DNA of 64,000 nucleotides from Flavobacteriales bacterium (GTDB lineage: Bacteria; Bacteroidota; Bacteroidia; Flavobacteriales_E; Vicingaceae): assembly GCA_020635795.1 (NCBI GenBank), contig JACJZD010000002.1:186001-250000 (forward strand). The letters run 5' to 3'. How positions within the stretch are numbered: the first letter of the stretch is position 1; each line of letters begins with the position of its first letter. Of the stretch, positions 34,400 through 42,759 are shown in pieces. A program made the translations under genes and the position numbers. The notes below the pieces were generated by a model. It saw nothing but the letters and a program-made list of their open reading frames with translations, did not search any database and was not told the DNA's origin.

Positions 34400-35302
34400 A
34401 TGTCAATAGAGGTAAAAAATGTAAGTAAAATTTATGGAGAGCAAAAGGCTCTTGACAATGTTTCATTTACTGTTGAACCAGGTCAAATAGTGGGGTTTTT
34501 AGGTCCAAACGGTGCTGGAAAATCTACCATGATGAAAATTATTACTTGTTTTATCCCTCAAACCGAAGGACAAATAAAAGTTTGTGGCTTTGATGTAACC
34601 GAACAACCAATTGATGTGAAAAAACATGTGGGCTACTTGCCAGAACACAATCCTTTGTATTTAGACATGTATGTAAAGGAGTATTTGGATTTTACTGCTG
34701 GTGTTTATAAAATACCTAACAAACGTGAGCGAATAAAGGAGATGGTTGAAATGGTTGGTTTAACGCTGGAACAAAACAAAAAAATTGGCGCCTTATCAAA
34801 AGGATATCGTCAGCGTGTTGGCTTGGCTCAAGCCATGATTCACAATCCTGATGTATTGATTTTAGATGAACCAACAACAGGTTTAGACCCCAATCAATTA
34901 GAAGAAATTCGAAATTTGATTAAAAGAATTGGACAAGAAAAAACCATTATGCTTTCAACGCACATTATGCAAGAGGTTGAAGCTATATGCGACAAAACCA
35001 TTATCATTAATAAAGGAGTAATTGTTGCCAATGATAAAACCAAAGAGTTACAAAAACAACAATCAAAATCCATCATTTTAACGGTGGAGTTTGATAAAGA
35101 AATTGATAAAGGTCAATTGTCTAGAATTGATGGTGTTTCAAATGTGTTAAACAAGAAAGGCAATAGTTGGGTGTTAGAAATAGCTTCCGATAAGGTTAGA
35201 AATAATATTTACCAATTTGCAATGCAAAACGATGCAACGGTTTTATCTATTCAAACCGAAACACAGAGTTTGGAAAATGTATTTAAAAATTTAACCAAAT
35301 AA
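34400..35302 (+). CDS. gldA: Gliding-type ABC transporter ATP-binding protein
   Basis: ATPase subunit of the GldA-GldF-GldG exporter, required for gliding in some Bacteroidota. The 300-residue chain carries Walker A GPNGAGKST, Q-loop region KHVGYLPEHNPLYLDMYVKEYLDF (the NPLYLDMYV stretch is typical of GldA), signature LSKGYRQRVGLAQA, Walker B LILDEPTTGLD and switch His in STHIM. The permease genes gldF and gldG are not adjacent. It is preceded by a short tandem repeat and followed by the metK leader. Confidence 0.88.
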   Translation: MSIEVKNVSKIYGEQKALDNVSFTVEPGQIVGFLGPNGAGKSTMMKIITCFIPQTEGQIKVCGFDVTEQPIDVKKHVGYLPEHNPLYLDMYVKEYLDFTAGVYKIPNKRERIKEMVEMVGLTLEQNKKIGALSKGYRQRVGLAQAMIHNPDVLILDEPTTGLDPNQLEEIRNLIKRIGQEKTIMLSTHIMQEVEAICDKTIIINKGVIVANDKTKELQKQQSKSIILTVEFDKEIDKGQLSRIDGVSNVLNKKGNSWVLEIASDKVRNNIYQFAMQNDATVLSIQTETQSLENVFKNLTK

Positions 35303-35356
35303 AATAGTTTCACATTCTTCGTAAACAATATTTTTTTCTTTTCTTTGTCGAAATAT

Positions 35357-35440
35357 TTGTGGAATGATTTGATAGATTGCAACCACGACCAAGTTTCTCT
35401 TTTATCAGAAACTTGTCAAAAAAGTGCTAAAACATGATTG
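35357..35440 (+). promoter_or_regulatory. Probable SAM-II riboswitch in the metK leader
   Basis: Six-base stem TTGTGG (35357-35362) pairs with CCACGA (35383-35388) around a loop AATGATTTGATAGATTGCAA, which has the TGATTT...ATTGCA composition of SAM-II loop 1. After an extra hairpin (CAAGTTTCT/AGAAACTTG, 35390-35415) comes AAAAAAGTGCTAAAAC (35418-35433), matching the conserved 3' GCTAAA strand that forms the pseudoknot. A SAM sensor directly before SAM synthetase makes biological sense. Found by eye from memory of the class; no covariance search was run. Confidence 0.6.
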
Positions 35441-35507
35441 CTTTCTCTCTACACATTACTTCAAATTTTATTTAACAATTGATTTATTCATTTAAAATTA
35501 AAATTTA

Positions 35508-36761
35508 ATGTCGTATTTATTTACATCTGAATCGGTATCAGAAGGGCATCCAGACAAAGTTGCCGACCAAATTTCTGATGCGTTAATTGACAACTTTTTG
35601 GCGTTCGACGCAGACTCAAAAGTTGCTTGTGAAACATTAGTAACAACAGGGCAGGTTATTCTTGCTGGCGAAGTAAAATCTAAAGCATATTTAGATGTTC
35701 AAGAAATCGCTAGACAAGTTATTCGTAAAATAGGATATACCAAGTCTGAATACATGTTTGAAGCAAATTCATGTGGTATTCTTTCTGCTATTCACGAACA
35801 ATCATCTGATATTAATCAAGGCGTTGACCGTAAAAAGAAAGAAGAGCAAGGAGCTGGTGACCAAGGTATGATGTTTGGTTATGCAACCAACGAAACTGAA
35901 AACTATATGCCGTTGGCTTTAGATTTAGCTCATGGTATTTTAATTGAATTGGCTGCTTTACGTAGAGAAAACAAACAAATTAAATACTTACGTCCAGATG
36001 CTAAATCTCAAGTAACATTAGAATATGATGACAATAACAATCCTATTCGTATTGATGCCATTGTAGTTTCTACACAACACGATGATTTTGATGCTGAAGG
36101 AAAAATGTTGGCTAAAATTAAAAAAGACATCGTTGATATTTTAATTCCAAGAGTTAAAAAGAAATATCCAAAATACGCTCATTTATTCAACAATAAAATT
36201 AGTTACCACATTAACCCAACGGGTAAATTTGTTATAGGTGGTCCTCACGGTGATACTGGTTTAACTGGTAGAAAAATTATTGTAGATACTTATGGTGGTA
36301 AAGGTGCTCACGGTGGTGGTGCTTTCTCGGGTAAAGATCCAAGTAAAGTTGACCGTTCAGCAGCTTATGCTACTCGTCATATTGCTAAAAACTTAGTTGC
36401 TGCAGGAGTTTGTTCTGAAGTGTTGGTTCAAGTTTCTTATGCAATTGGTGTTGCGAAACCAATGGGTATTTTTATTGATACTTATGGTACAGCTAAAGTT
36501 AAAATGACTGATGGTCAGATTGCTAAAATCGTAGAATCGGTATTTGATATGCGACCTTATTTTATTGAGCAACGATTAAAATTACGTACTCCAATGTATA
36601 GCGAAACTGCTGCTTACGGACACATGGGGCGTAAAAATGAAGTGATTACAAAAACGTTTAAATCACCAGACGGAAAAGAGAAAAAAGTAAAAGTTGAATT
36701 GTTTACTTGGGAAAAATTAGATTATGTTCCTAAAGTGAAAAAAGCTTTTAAACTAAAATAA
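35508..36761 (+). CDS. metK: S-adenosylmethionine synthetase
   Basis: Makes S-adenosylmethionine from methionine and ATP. The 417 residues contain FTSESVSEGHPDKVADQISDA at the N-terminus, GAGDQGMMFGYA, GGPHGDTGLTGRKI and GGGAFSGKDPSKVDRSAAYA, all active-site or metal-binding blocks. It is monocistronic, between a long leader with a probable SAM-II riboswitch and a hairpin after the stop. Expected to be repressed when SAM is plentiful. Confidence 0.97.
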   Translation: MSYLFTSESVSEGHPDKVADQISDALIDNFLAFDADSKVACETLVTTGQVILAGEVKSKAYLDVQEIARQVIRKIGYTKSEYMFEANSCGILSAIHEQSSDINQGVDRKKKEEQGAGDQGMMFGYATNETENYMPLALDLAHGILIELAALRRENKQIKYLRPDAKSQVTLEYDDNNNPIRIDAIVVSTQHDDFDAEGKMLAKIKKDIVDILIPRVKKKYPKYAHLFNNKISYHINPTGKFVIGGPHGDTGLTGRKIIVDTYGGKGAHGGGAFSGKDPSKVDRSAAYATRHIAKNLVAAGVCSEVLVQVSYAIGVAKPMGIFIDTYGTAKVKMTDGQIAKIVESVFDMRPYFIEQRLKLRTPMYSETAAYGHMGRKNEVITKTFKSPDGKEKKVKVELFTWEKLDYVPKVKKAFKLK

Positions 36762-36764
36762 TTT

Positions 36765-36796
36765 TAAGGTCGGTTATGTTGCATAATCGACCTTTA
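36765..36796 (+). terminator. Hairpin after metK
   Basis: Imperfect stem AAGGTCGGTTATG/CATAATCGACCTTT around TTG, starting 4 bp beyond the metK stop. The U-tract (TTTAATTT) is weak, so termination may be partial. Confidence 0.6.
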
Positions 36797-36945
36797 ATTT
36801 AAAAAATCAACCGTTAACATAAGCTTATCAAAAAAAATTAACCATTGAATAATTTTTTTTGTAATTTGGCGGTTAATTACAACAACGTAATTTTAAAATT
36901 AAAAATAATACAAACAAAAAAGGTTAGATAACAAACAATTAAACT

Positions 36946-37767
36946 ATGAAAAAGTTATTAGCACTATTAACAATTACAAGCGTTTTAAGCTTTGGTATGT
37001 TAAACAATTCAGTTTATGCTCAAACAGAACCAGCAGCTGAAGAAACAGTAGTAGAAGAAACTCCAGCTCCAGCAGAAGCTGCGCCAGTAGCTGCAGAAGC
37101 ACCAGCTGAAGAAGTTGCTCCAGCAGAACAATCTTTTACTCAAGTTATTAAACAAAAATTTATTGAAGGTGGTCCTGAGTTTATGGGTATCGTTTTAGTG
37201 TGTTTAATTTTAGGTCTTGCAATTGTTATTGAAAGAGTTATCTATTTAAACATGTCTACTACAAACACTACTAAATTATTAAAAAACATCGAAGATGCAT
37301 TGTCATCAGGTGGTGTTGATGCTGCTAAAGAAGTTTGTAGAAATACAAAAGGTCCGGTAGCTAGTATTTTTTACCAAGGTTTAGAAAGAAGCCACGAAGG
37401 TGTTGATATGGTTGAGAAATCAGTTGTATCATACGGTGGTGTTCAAATGGGATTATTAGAGAAAGGAATTTCTTGGATTTCATTATTTATTGCTCTTGCT
37501 CCAATGTTAGGTTTCATGGGTACCGTTATTGGTATGATTGACGCTTTTGATGCAATTGCTGCTGCTGGTGATATCTCTCCTGCTGTTGTTGCTGATGGTA
37601 TTAAAGTGGCTTTATTAACTACTGTATTTGGATTAATTGTAGCAATTATCTTACAAATTTTCTATAATTACTTAGTTGCGAAAGTTGATGGTTTAGTTAA
37701 CGATATGGAAAATGCTTCTATTTCATTAATTGACATTTTAGTAAAACACGATTTATCTAAAAAATAA
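36946..37767 (+). CDS. exbB: ExbB/TolQ/MotA-type proton channel protein
   Basis: Five-subunit channel part of an ion-driven motor that energises outer-membrane processes with ExbD. The 273 residues begin with a signal-like segment (1-25) and an Ala/Pro/Glu-rich stretch (about 26-65), unusual for E. coli ExbB but common in Bacteroidota. Three membrane helices follow, with the last two containing ISLFIALAPMLGFMGTVIGMIDAF, the conserved MotA/TolQ/ExbB core. First gene of the exbB-small membrane protein-exbD-exbD operon (gaps of 5, 6 and 0 bp). Confidence 0.92.
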   Translation: MKKLLALLTITSVLSFGMLNNSVYAQTEPAAEETVVEETPAPAEAAPVAAEAPAEEVAPAEQSFTQVIKQKFIEGGPEFMGIVLVCLILGLAIVIERVIYLNMSTTNTTKLLKNIEDALSSGGVDAAKEVCRNTKGPVASIFYQGLERSHEGVDMVEKSVVSYGGVQMGLLEKGISWISLFIALAPMLGFMGTVIGMIDAFDAIAAAGDISPAVVADGIKVALLTTVFGLIVAIILQIFYNYLVAKVDGLVNDMENASISLIDILVKHDLSKK

Positions 37768-37772
37768 TAAAT

Positions 37773-38180
37773 ATGGATAACAAGTTATATAGAATCATAT
37801 TAATTGCATTGCTTGGATTATCAGCTGTTTTAAGCGTGTTATTCTTTGTTGGTGCAGTTAGTGAAGGTTTATTAATTACATGGTGTTATATTTTGTTTGG
37901 GATTGCTGCAATTGCTGCAATTGTATTTCCAATACTTAATATGGTTCAAAACCCTAAAGGAGCAAAAAATGCACTGATTGGTGTGGTTGCTCTAGTTGTT
38001 GTTTTTGGCTTAGGTTATGCCTTAGCTGGAAGCGAAGAGTTTTTTACTCACGATGGAAATTTATTAGCAGATGCTGCAACCTCAAAAAAATCTGAAGCAG
38101 GACTAATTGCATTTTATATTATGGGTGCAGCTGCTATTGGAGCAGTAATTTTTGCTGAAGTTTCAAAAATGTTAAAATAA
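37773..38180 (+). CDS. Small four-helix membrane protein in the ExbBD operon
   Basis: A 135-residue protein with four hydrophobic helices (about 6-28, 33-53, 66-85, 108-128) and no known motif. I do not recognise the family. It is enclosed by exbB and the first exbD with gaps of only 5 and 6 bp, so it is made with the motor. It may be an accessory or assembly subunit. The C-terminal lysines suggest the end lies in the cytoplasm. Confidence 0.75.
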   Translation: MDNKLYRIILIALLGLSAVLSVLFFVGAVSEGLLITWCYILFGIAAIAAIVFPILNMVQNPKGAKNALIGVVALVVVFGLGYALAGSEEFFTHDGNLLADAATSKKSEAGLIAFYIMGAAAIGAVIFAEVSKMLK

Positions 38181-38186
38181 TAATTC

Positions 38187-38789
38187 ATGGCAAAAAGAGA
38201 AATATCTGAAATAAATGCCGGCTCTATGGCCGATATTGCTTTCTTGCTTTTAATTTTCTTCTTGGTTACCACAACTATGGATACCGATACTGGATTATTG
38301 AGAAGATTGCCACCTCCACCAGAAGATAAAAACGAAGAAATCGACATTAAACAACGTAATATTTTTGAAGTGTTGGTTAATGCGAATGATCAATTGTTAG
38401 CTGATGGTGAATACATTCAAGTAACGGAGCTTAAAGCTAAAGTGAAAGAATTTATTAAGGGAGATCCAAACAATCCAGAAATGCCAGAGTTTAAAAATGA
38501 GGAAGTGCCAATTTTTGGAACTATTCCTGTTTCTAAACAAATTGTTTCATTACAAAATGATAACGGAACATCTTATCAAATGTACATTAAAGTACAAAAT
38601 GAGTTGATTGCCGCTTACAGAGAAGTTAGAAACGAAAGAGCATTAAAGGAATTTGGTAAAACATACGATGAGTTAGCTGCAACTGCTGAATCTTCTGAGA
38701 CGATTGCAAATCAAGCAGAAGCGATTAAGTCAATTTACCCTCAACGTATTTCTGAGGCAGAACCTAAAGCTATAGGAGGAGGTCAATAA
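38187..38789 (+). CDS. exbD: ExbD/TolR-type motor protein, first copy
   Basis: Single-span motor protein of 200 residues. The membrane helix near residues 11-33 (SMADIAFLLLIFFLVTTTM) carries the essential proton-binding Asp, followed by an external Pro-rich linker (RRLPPPPEDKNEE) and a periplasmic domain longer than usual. It overlaps the second copy by one base (38789), so both are coupled in translation. Confidence 0.92.
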   Translation: MAKREISEINAGSMADIAFLLLIFFLVTTTMDTDTGLLRRLPPPPEDKNEEIDIKQRNIFEVLVNANDQLLADGEYIQVTELKAKVKEFIKGDPNNPEMPEFKNEEVPIFGTIPVSKQIVSLQNDNGTSYQMYIKVQNELIAAYREVRNERALKEFGKTYDELAATAESSETIANQAEAIKSIYPQRISEAEPKAIGGGQ

Positions 38790-39265
38790 TGTCAAAATTT
38801 AGAAAAAACGGAAAAAAAAGTCAGCCAGCTGTAAATACTGCGGCTTTACCTGACATCGTTTTCATGTTGTTATTTTTCTTTATGGTTACAACAACCATGA
38901 GAGAAACTACCTTGAAAGTAAAAGTGGTAACTCCAAAAGCTACTGAGGTAGAAAAAATGGAGAAAAAATCGTTGGTAAGCTACATTTACATTGGAGAGCC
39001 AATTAAATCGTTACAAGGTGCGTTTGGTACTGCCCCACGTATTCAGTTAAACGATGTTTTTGCAACTAAAGAAGATTTGTTTCAATTTGTTGAAATGGAA
39101 AAAGACAAAAGAGACGAAGCTGAACGTAACATGATTACTTGGTCGTTAAAAGTTGATCAAGATACCAAAATGGGTATTGTTACAGAAGTAAAACAAGAAA
39201 TGAGAAAAGTTAATGCGTTGAAAATTAACTACTCATCTAAAAAAACGGATAAGATTGTAGATTAA
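38789..39265 (+). CDS. exbD: ExbD/TolR-type motor protein, second copy
   Basis: Paralog of the preceding protein, 158 residues, with the membrane helix AALPDIVFMLLFFFMVTTTM holding the Asp. Two different ExbD proteins with one ExbB are frequent in Bacteroidota and suggest a hetero-oligomeric rotor. No tonB gene is in the window, so the partner in the envelope is unknown. The operon ends at a strong hairpin. Confidence 0.92.
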   Translation: MSKFRKNGKKSQPAVNTAALPDIVFMLLFFFMVTTTMRETTLKVKVVTPKATEVEKMEKKSLVSYIYIGEPIKSLQGAFGTAPRIQLNDVFATKEDLFQFVEMEKDKRDEAERNMITWSLKVDQDTKMGIVTEVKQEMRKVNALKINYSSKKTDKIVD

Positions 39266-39280
39266 TTACAACAATCGACA

Positions 39281-39322
39281 TAAAACAAAGAAGGGAGCAA
39301 TTTTGCCCCCTTCTTTGTTTTA
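39281..39322. terminator. Terminator after the ExbBD operon
   Basis: The stem AAACAAAGAAGGG(A)GC/GC(C)CCCTTCTTTGTTT has one mismatch and a U-rich tail on either strand, starting 15 bp beyond the last exbD stop. Confidence 0.85.
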
Positions 39323-39328
39323 TGTATT

Positions 39329-39404
39329 CGTCATTGCGGGCTTGACCCGCAATCTAGTTCCCAAGAGTTTACGCATTGGATTGCGGGTCAAGCCCGCAAT
39401 GACG
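39329..39404. repeat. REP-pair element (26-bp inverted repeat)
   Basis: Left arm 39329-39354 (CGTCATTGCGGGCTTGACCC...) and right arm 39379-39404 are exact reverse complements of 26 bases. Each arm is itself a small hairpin, GCGGG-CTTGA-CCCGC. The GC-rich sequence in an AT-rich genome and the paired layout fit a mobile REP doublet (REPIN-like) between convergent genes. Confidence 0.8.
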
Positions 39405-39409
39405 TAACA

Positions 39410-40852
39410 TCAAAGCTTAATACAAACATTTTTAGGTTCAGTAAAAAAGTTTAGTGCTTCAAATCCACCTTCTCTACCGACTCCCGATTGTTTTACACCG
39501 CCAAAAGGAGTTCTTAAATCGCGTAACAACCATGTGTTTACCCAAACTATACCTGAGTGTAAATTTCCTGCTACTCGATGTGCTTTTTTAAGGTTGTTTG
39601 TCCATACCGTAGCAGCTAAGCCATATTTAGTACTATTTGCCATCATTAACACTTCTTCCTCAGTTTCAAAAGGCATAATGGTTACTACTGGTCCAAATAT
39701 TTCTTCTTGATTTGTTCTACAAGTGTAACTTAGTCCCTCAATAATTGTAGGTTGAATATAATAACCGGTTTTAAATTCGCCATCTACTATATATTGACTT
39801 CCACCACACAATACGGTACCACCTTCTTCTTTAGCTAAATCTACATAAGAAAGTACTTTTTTCATGTGTGGTTCTGAAACTACTGCACCAACATTGGTGT
39901 TTTCATCAAATGGATTTCCTACTTGTAGTTTCTTTACCTTGTCTACAAATGCAGTTTTAAATTTTTCATAAATTCCTTTTTGTACAAAAATTCTTGAGCC
40001 ACATAAGCAAATTTGACCTTGGTTGGCAAAAGATGAATGAACAGTAGTTCGTAACGCATCTTCAAAATCGCAATCATCGAAAATAATATTAGGGTTTTTA
40101 CCGCCTAATTCTAAAGATAGTTTTTTAAACATTGGGCCAGCAGTAGAAATAATTTGTTTTCCAGTAACAGTACCTCCTGTAAAAGAAATTACTGGAATGT
40201 CAGGATGGCTTGTGATAGCAGCACCAACTTTATGACCTAAACCGTGCACAATGTTTAAAACACCTTTTGGCAAACCTGCTTCAATACATATTTCAGATAA
40301 TAAATATGCGGTCATTGGTGTAACTTCAGAAGGTTTTGCAACAACAGTATTTCCTGCAGCTAATGCAGGAGCTATTTTCCAACTGAATAAATACAAAGGT
40401 AAATTCCAAGGAGAAATACATCCGCAAACTCCAATAGGTTCACGCAAGGTGTAATTTATAGCGGTATCTTCCATGGCGTGAGATTCGGAAGCATAATGCA
40501 AAATTCCTGTTGCATAAAAATTAAAGTTGCTTGCTGCACGAGGAATATCAACAGACTTAGCTAATTTCAAAGGTTTGCCATTATCAATAGATTCTGCTTC
40601 AGCCAGTTTATCGAGATTTTTCTCAATTAAAAAAGCAATTTGTTGAATTATTCTTGAGCGTTTTTCTTTTGGAGTTTTACTCCACGATGGGAAAGCAGCT
40701 AAAGCAGCTTTTGTTGCCAAATCAACATCTTGTTCGTCAGAATCAGGAATTAATGAATAAACCTGACCAATTGAAGGATTAACATTATCAATATACGTAT
40801 TGTTTATTGGAGCAATTAATTCTCCATTAATGTAATTTTTAATTTTTTGCAT
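39410..40852 (-). CDS. Aldehyde dehydrogenase, ALDH8-like (muconic semialdehyde type)
   Basis: NAD-dependent oxidation of an aldehyde to its acid, 480 residues. Catalytic Cys in FANQGQICLCGSRIFV, general base Glu in LELGGKNPN, cofactor motifs SFTGGTVTGK and PWNLPLYLFSWK, and terminal FGGVKQSGVGREGG are present. The double-Cys ICLC context resembles ALDH8A1 and bacterial 2-aminomuconic or hydroxymuconic semialdehyde dehydrogenases of the kynurenine/aromatic pathways. No other pathway gene is adjacent, so the substrate is an inference. Confidence 0.88.
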   Translation of the reverse strand: MQKIKNYINGELIAPINNTYIDNVNPSIGQVYSLIPDSDEQDVDLATKAALAAFPSWSKTPKEKRSRIIQQIAFLIEKNLDKLAEAESIDNGKPLKLAKSVDIPRAASNFNFYATGILHYASESHAMEDTAINYTLREPIGVCGCISPWNLPLYLFSWKIAPALAAGNTVVAKPSEVTPMTAYLLSEICIEAGLPKGVLNIVHGLGHKVGAAITSHPDIPVISFTGGTVTGKQIISTAGPMFKKLSLELGGKNPNIIFDDCDFEDALRTTVHSSFANQGQICLCGSRIFVQKGIYEKFKTAFVDKVKKLQVGNPFDENTNVGAVVSEPHMKKVLSYVDLAKEEGGTVLCGGSQYIVDGEFKTGYYIQPTIIEGLSYTCRTNQEEIFGPVVTIMPFETEEEVLMMANSTKYGLAATVWTNNLKKAHRVAGNLHSGIVWVNTWLLRDLRTPFGGVKQSGVGREGGFEALNFFTEPKNVCIKL

Positions 40853-40920
40853 ACTTTAAAATATAGAATAGTAAAGATATTGAATTTTAAAGAGTTTTTG
40901 GCTATTAGAGCAGGAGCTTG

Positions 40921-41364
40921 TTAAAACAACTGTAATCTCAAACTCAATCCTGTAATAACAAACAAAACAGAAACAAACGCCACCATAATGATATGAACAG
41001 CTAAGAAAAATAAATTTTTTTCTGAAAGATTAGGGATTAACCGAAATCTTGCATGAAGTGCTAGAAGAAGGGTGATAAGTAAGAGTGATAATTTTATGCC
41101 AATGTGGGTTGAAATAGTTGATGAAAAACTAAACCATTCACTGATATTAGGCAATAAACGGTAAGCAAGGTAAACACCAGTTATTACTTGTAGAATTAGT
41201 GCTGGAATGCCAATTTTTTCAAAATTTTCTTCAAATTTTGTTAAGGCATCAATATCCTTGGTACGTAATATTTTAGGAAGTATTGCAATTGCCAAAATTA
41301 AGTGCCCACCAGTCCAAATAGTGGCGGCTAATACATGAATGATAATAATTATTGAATACATCAT
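40921..41364 (-). CDS. CopD-family integral membrane protein
   Basis: A 147-residue protein with four membrane helices. Helix 1 has HVLAATIWTGGHL, the His/Trp pattern typical of CopD and YgaP-like copper-resistance membrane domains; another His lies in THIGIK and one in VHIIM. These could bind copper or heme. Only the membrane domain is present; there is no CopC partner nearby. The function is therefore left as CopD-like. Confidence 0.75.
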   Translation of the reverse strand: MMYSIIIIIHVLAATIWTGGHLILAIAILPKILRTKDIDALTKFEENFEKIGIPALILQVITGVYLAYRLLPNISEWFSFSSTISTHIGIKLSLLLITLLLALHARFRLIPNLSEKNLFFLAVHIIMVAFVSVLFVITGLSLRLQLF

Positions 41365-41416
41365 TCCTCAAAGTTAACTTTATAGACTCAATTATTTTTA
41401 TCCATATAAAATAATT

Positions 41417-41424
41417 TACATTTG
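41417..41424 (+). promoter_or_regulatory. -7 promoter box of mtgA
   Basis: TACATTTG matches TAnnTTTG and stands 29 bp before the start codon at 41454. Confidence 0.4.
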
Positions 41425-41453
41425 CATGGTCTAACTTAAGTTAGATTTGTAAG

Positions 41454-42176
41454 ATGAAGAAATTCTATTCTCGAATTTGGAAAATATTCCTCAAGACTTT
41501 TCTTTGGTTTATTGCAATTAGCATTGGTTTAGTTTTAATATTTAAGTGGGTGCCGATACCCGTAACACCATTAATGCTTATTCGTTGTGTGGAGCAAAAA
41601 ATGGATGGTAAAGAAATGACCTTAAAAAAAACATGGGTACCAAAAGAGGAGATTTCAAATTCATTGCAATTAGCAGTGGTTTGTTCTGAAGACCAAAATT
41701 TTTTAAAACACCATGGTTTTGATTTTGGAGCAATTGAAAAAGCCATGAAACACAACAAAAAAAGTAAGAAAAAACGCGGTGCAAGTACTATTAGCCAACA
41801 AACAGCCAAAAATGTTTTTTTATGGCCAGGACGAAGTTGGGTAAGAAAAGGTTTTGAAGTTTACTTTACCTTTTTAATTGAGACCTTTTGGAGTAAAGAA
41901 AGGATAATGGAGGTTTATTTAAACGTAATAGAAATGGGTCCAGGCATTTATGGCGCTGAAGCGGCTTCTCAAGCATATTTTAAAAAATCAGCAATAAACA
42001 TAAGTAAACAACAATCAGCAACTATTGCTGTTGTTTTGCCTAGCCCGTTAAAATACAATGCCAAACGACCAAGCGCTTTCTTACAAGGAAGAATTAATTG
42101 GACCATGAAGCAAATGCGTTTCTGGGGAGGAAAGTTGGATTATGACAAGGAAGAAAAGAACCCCAAGAAAAAGTAA
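41454..42176 (+). CDS. mtgA: Monofunctional peptidoglycan glycosyltransferase
   Basis: Polymerises lipid II into glycan strands at the outer face of the cytoplasmic membrane. The 240 residues have an N-terminal membrane anchor (about 10-32) and a GT51 domain: EDQNFLKHHGFDF (catalytic Glu), RGASTISQQTAKNVFLWPGRSW, and KERIMEVYLNVIEMGPGIYGAEAAS with the second Glu. No transpeptidase domain follows, which separates it from class A PBPs. It is convergent with the DUF2480 gene (1-bp gap). Confidence 0.95.
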   Translation: MKKFYSRIWKIFLKTFLWFIAISIGLVLIFKWVPIPVTPLMLIRCVEQKMDGKEMTLKKTWVPKEEISNSLQLAVVCSEDQNFLKHHGFDFGAIEKAMKHNKKSKKKRGASTISQQTAKNVFLWPGRSWVRKGFEVYFTFLIETFWSKERIMEVYLNVIEMGPGIYGAEAASQAYFKKSAINISKQQSATIAVVLPSPLKYNAKRPSAFLQGRINWTMKQMRFWGGKLDYDKEEKNPKKK

Positions 42177-42177
42177 T

Positions 42178-42684
42178 CTATTTTCTTTTATATAAAGGTA
42201 CAGCCGAACAAGCTTCTCCAAACATTATGGATTTGGCAAAGTCTTGCAAACGATTGGTAAAATCAACAAAAACCGCTTCTGGAATCGGGTGTTTTCCACA
42301 GCCTTTTACAATTACAGTTGCATCTTGATAAATAGAAAAATCGTGTTGATTTAAAACTTCTGTTAGAATGGTTTTTTCTAATTCTTGAGTACTTCCAAAA
42401 ACCACATTTTTAGCGAACGGTTTTAATTGTGATGCTACCAACATGTAAGCCCATAATGGAACAATGGCATCAGTTGAGCAAATAATTGAAACGTATTTAT
42501 CTTGATAAATTTTCCAATCATAGTTTTTTACAAAATCTCTAAAGTTGTTTTCAATTAGCACAAAACCTTCATGCAAACAGTTCTTCATGTCAAAAACTAC
42601 TCGTTCGCCTTTTGGGTAAAAATCATCCAAACTCACTTGAATTAATCCGCTCTTTTCAACTCTATTTATGATTTCCTTTTCCAT
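42178..42684 (-). CDS. DUF2480 family protein
   Basis: Bacteroidota-restricted family of unknown function, about 168 residues. The start MEKEIINRVEKSGLIQVSLDDF at 42684 is the usual family N-terminus; an ATG at 42705 would add seven residues. It has conserved blocks around IICSTDAIVPLWAYMLVASQL and a C-terminal VKGCGKHPIP with GEACSAVPLYK; the Cys residues could bind metal. Divergent from the ALDH7-type gene. Confidence 0.85.
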   Translation of the reverse strand: MEKEIINRVEKSGLIQVSLDDFYPKGERVVFDMKNCLHEGFVLIENNFRDFVKNYDWKIYQDKYVSIICSTDAIVPLWAYMLVASQLKPFAKNVVFGSTQELEKTILTEVLNQHDFSIYQDATVIVKGCGKHPIPEAVFVDFTNRLQDFAKSIMFGEACSAVPLYKRK

Positions 42685-42715
42685 GGTAAGCCCAAATTTA
42701 CTCACATTAAATTAC

Positions 42716-42723
42716 TAAATTTG
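42716..42723 (+). promoter_or_regulatory. -7 promoter box of the ALDH7-type gene
   Basis: TAAATTTG fits TAnnTTTG and lies 36 bp before the ATG at 42760. It overlaps the earlier in-frame TTG at 42721, which argues against that codon as start. Confidence 0.45.
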
Positions 42724-42759
42724 TACTTCTATTTTAAAAACATAAAAAAATTACACAAT

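Noticed and set aside
40793..40800. ATACGTAT as a further copy of the LuxR-type operator
   Set aside because: It lies inside an aldehyde dehydrogenase coding region, lacks the central CAnnTG part and has no promoter geometry.
42721..42759. Earlier TTG start for the ALDH7-type gene
   Set aside because: It overlaps a consensus -7 promoter box and adds 13 residues without family similarity.
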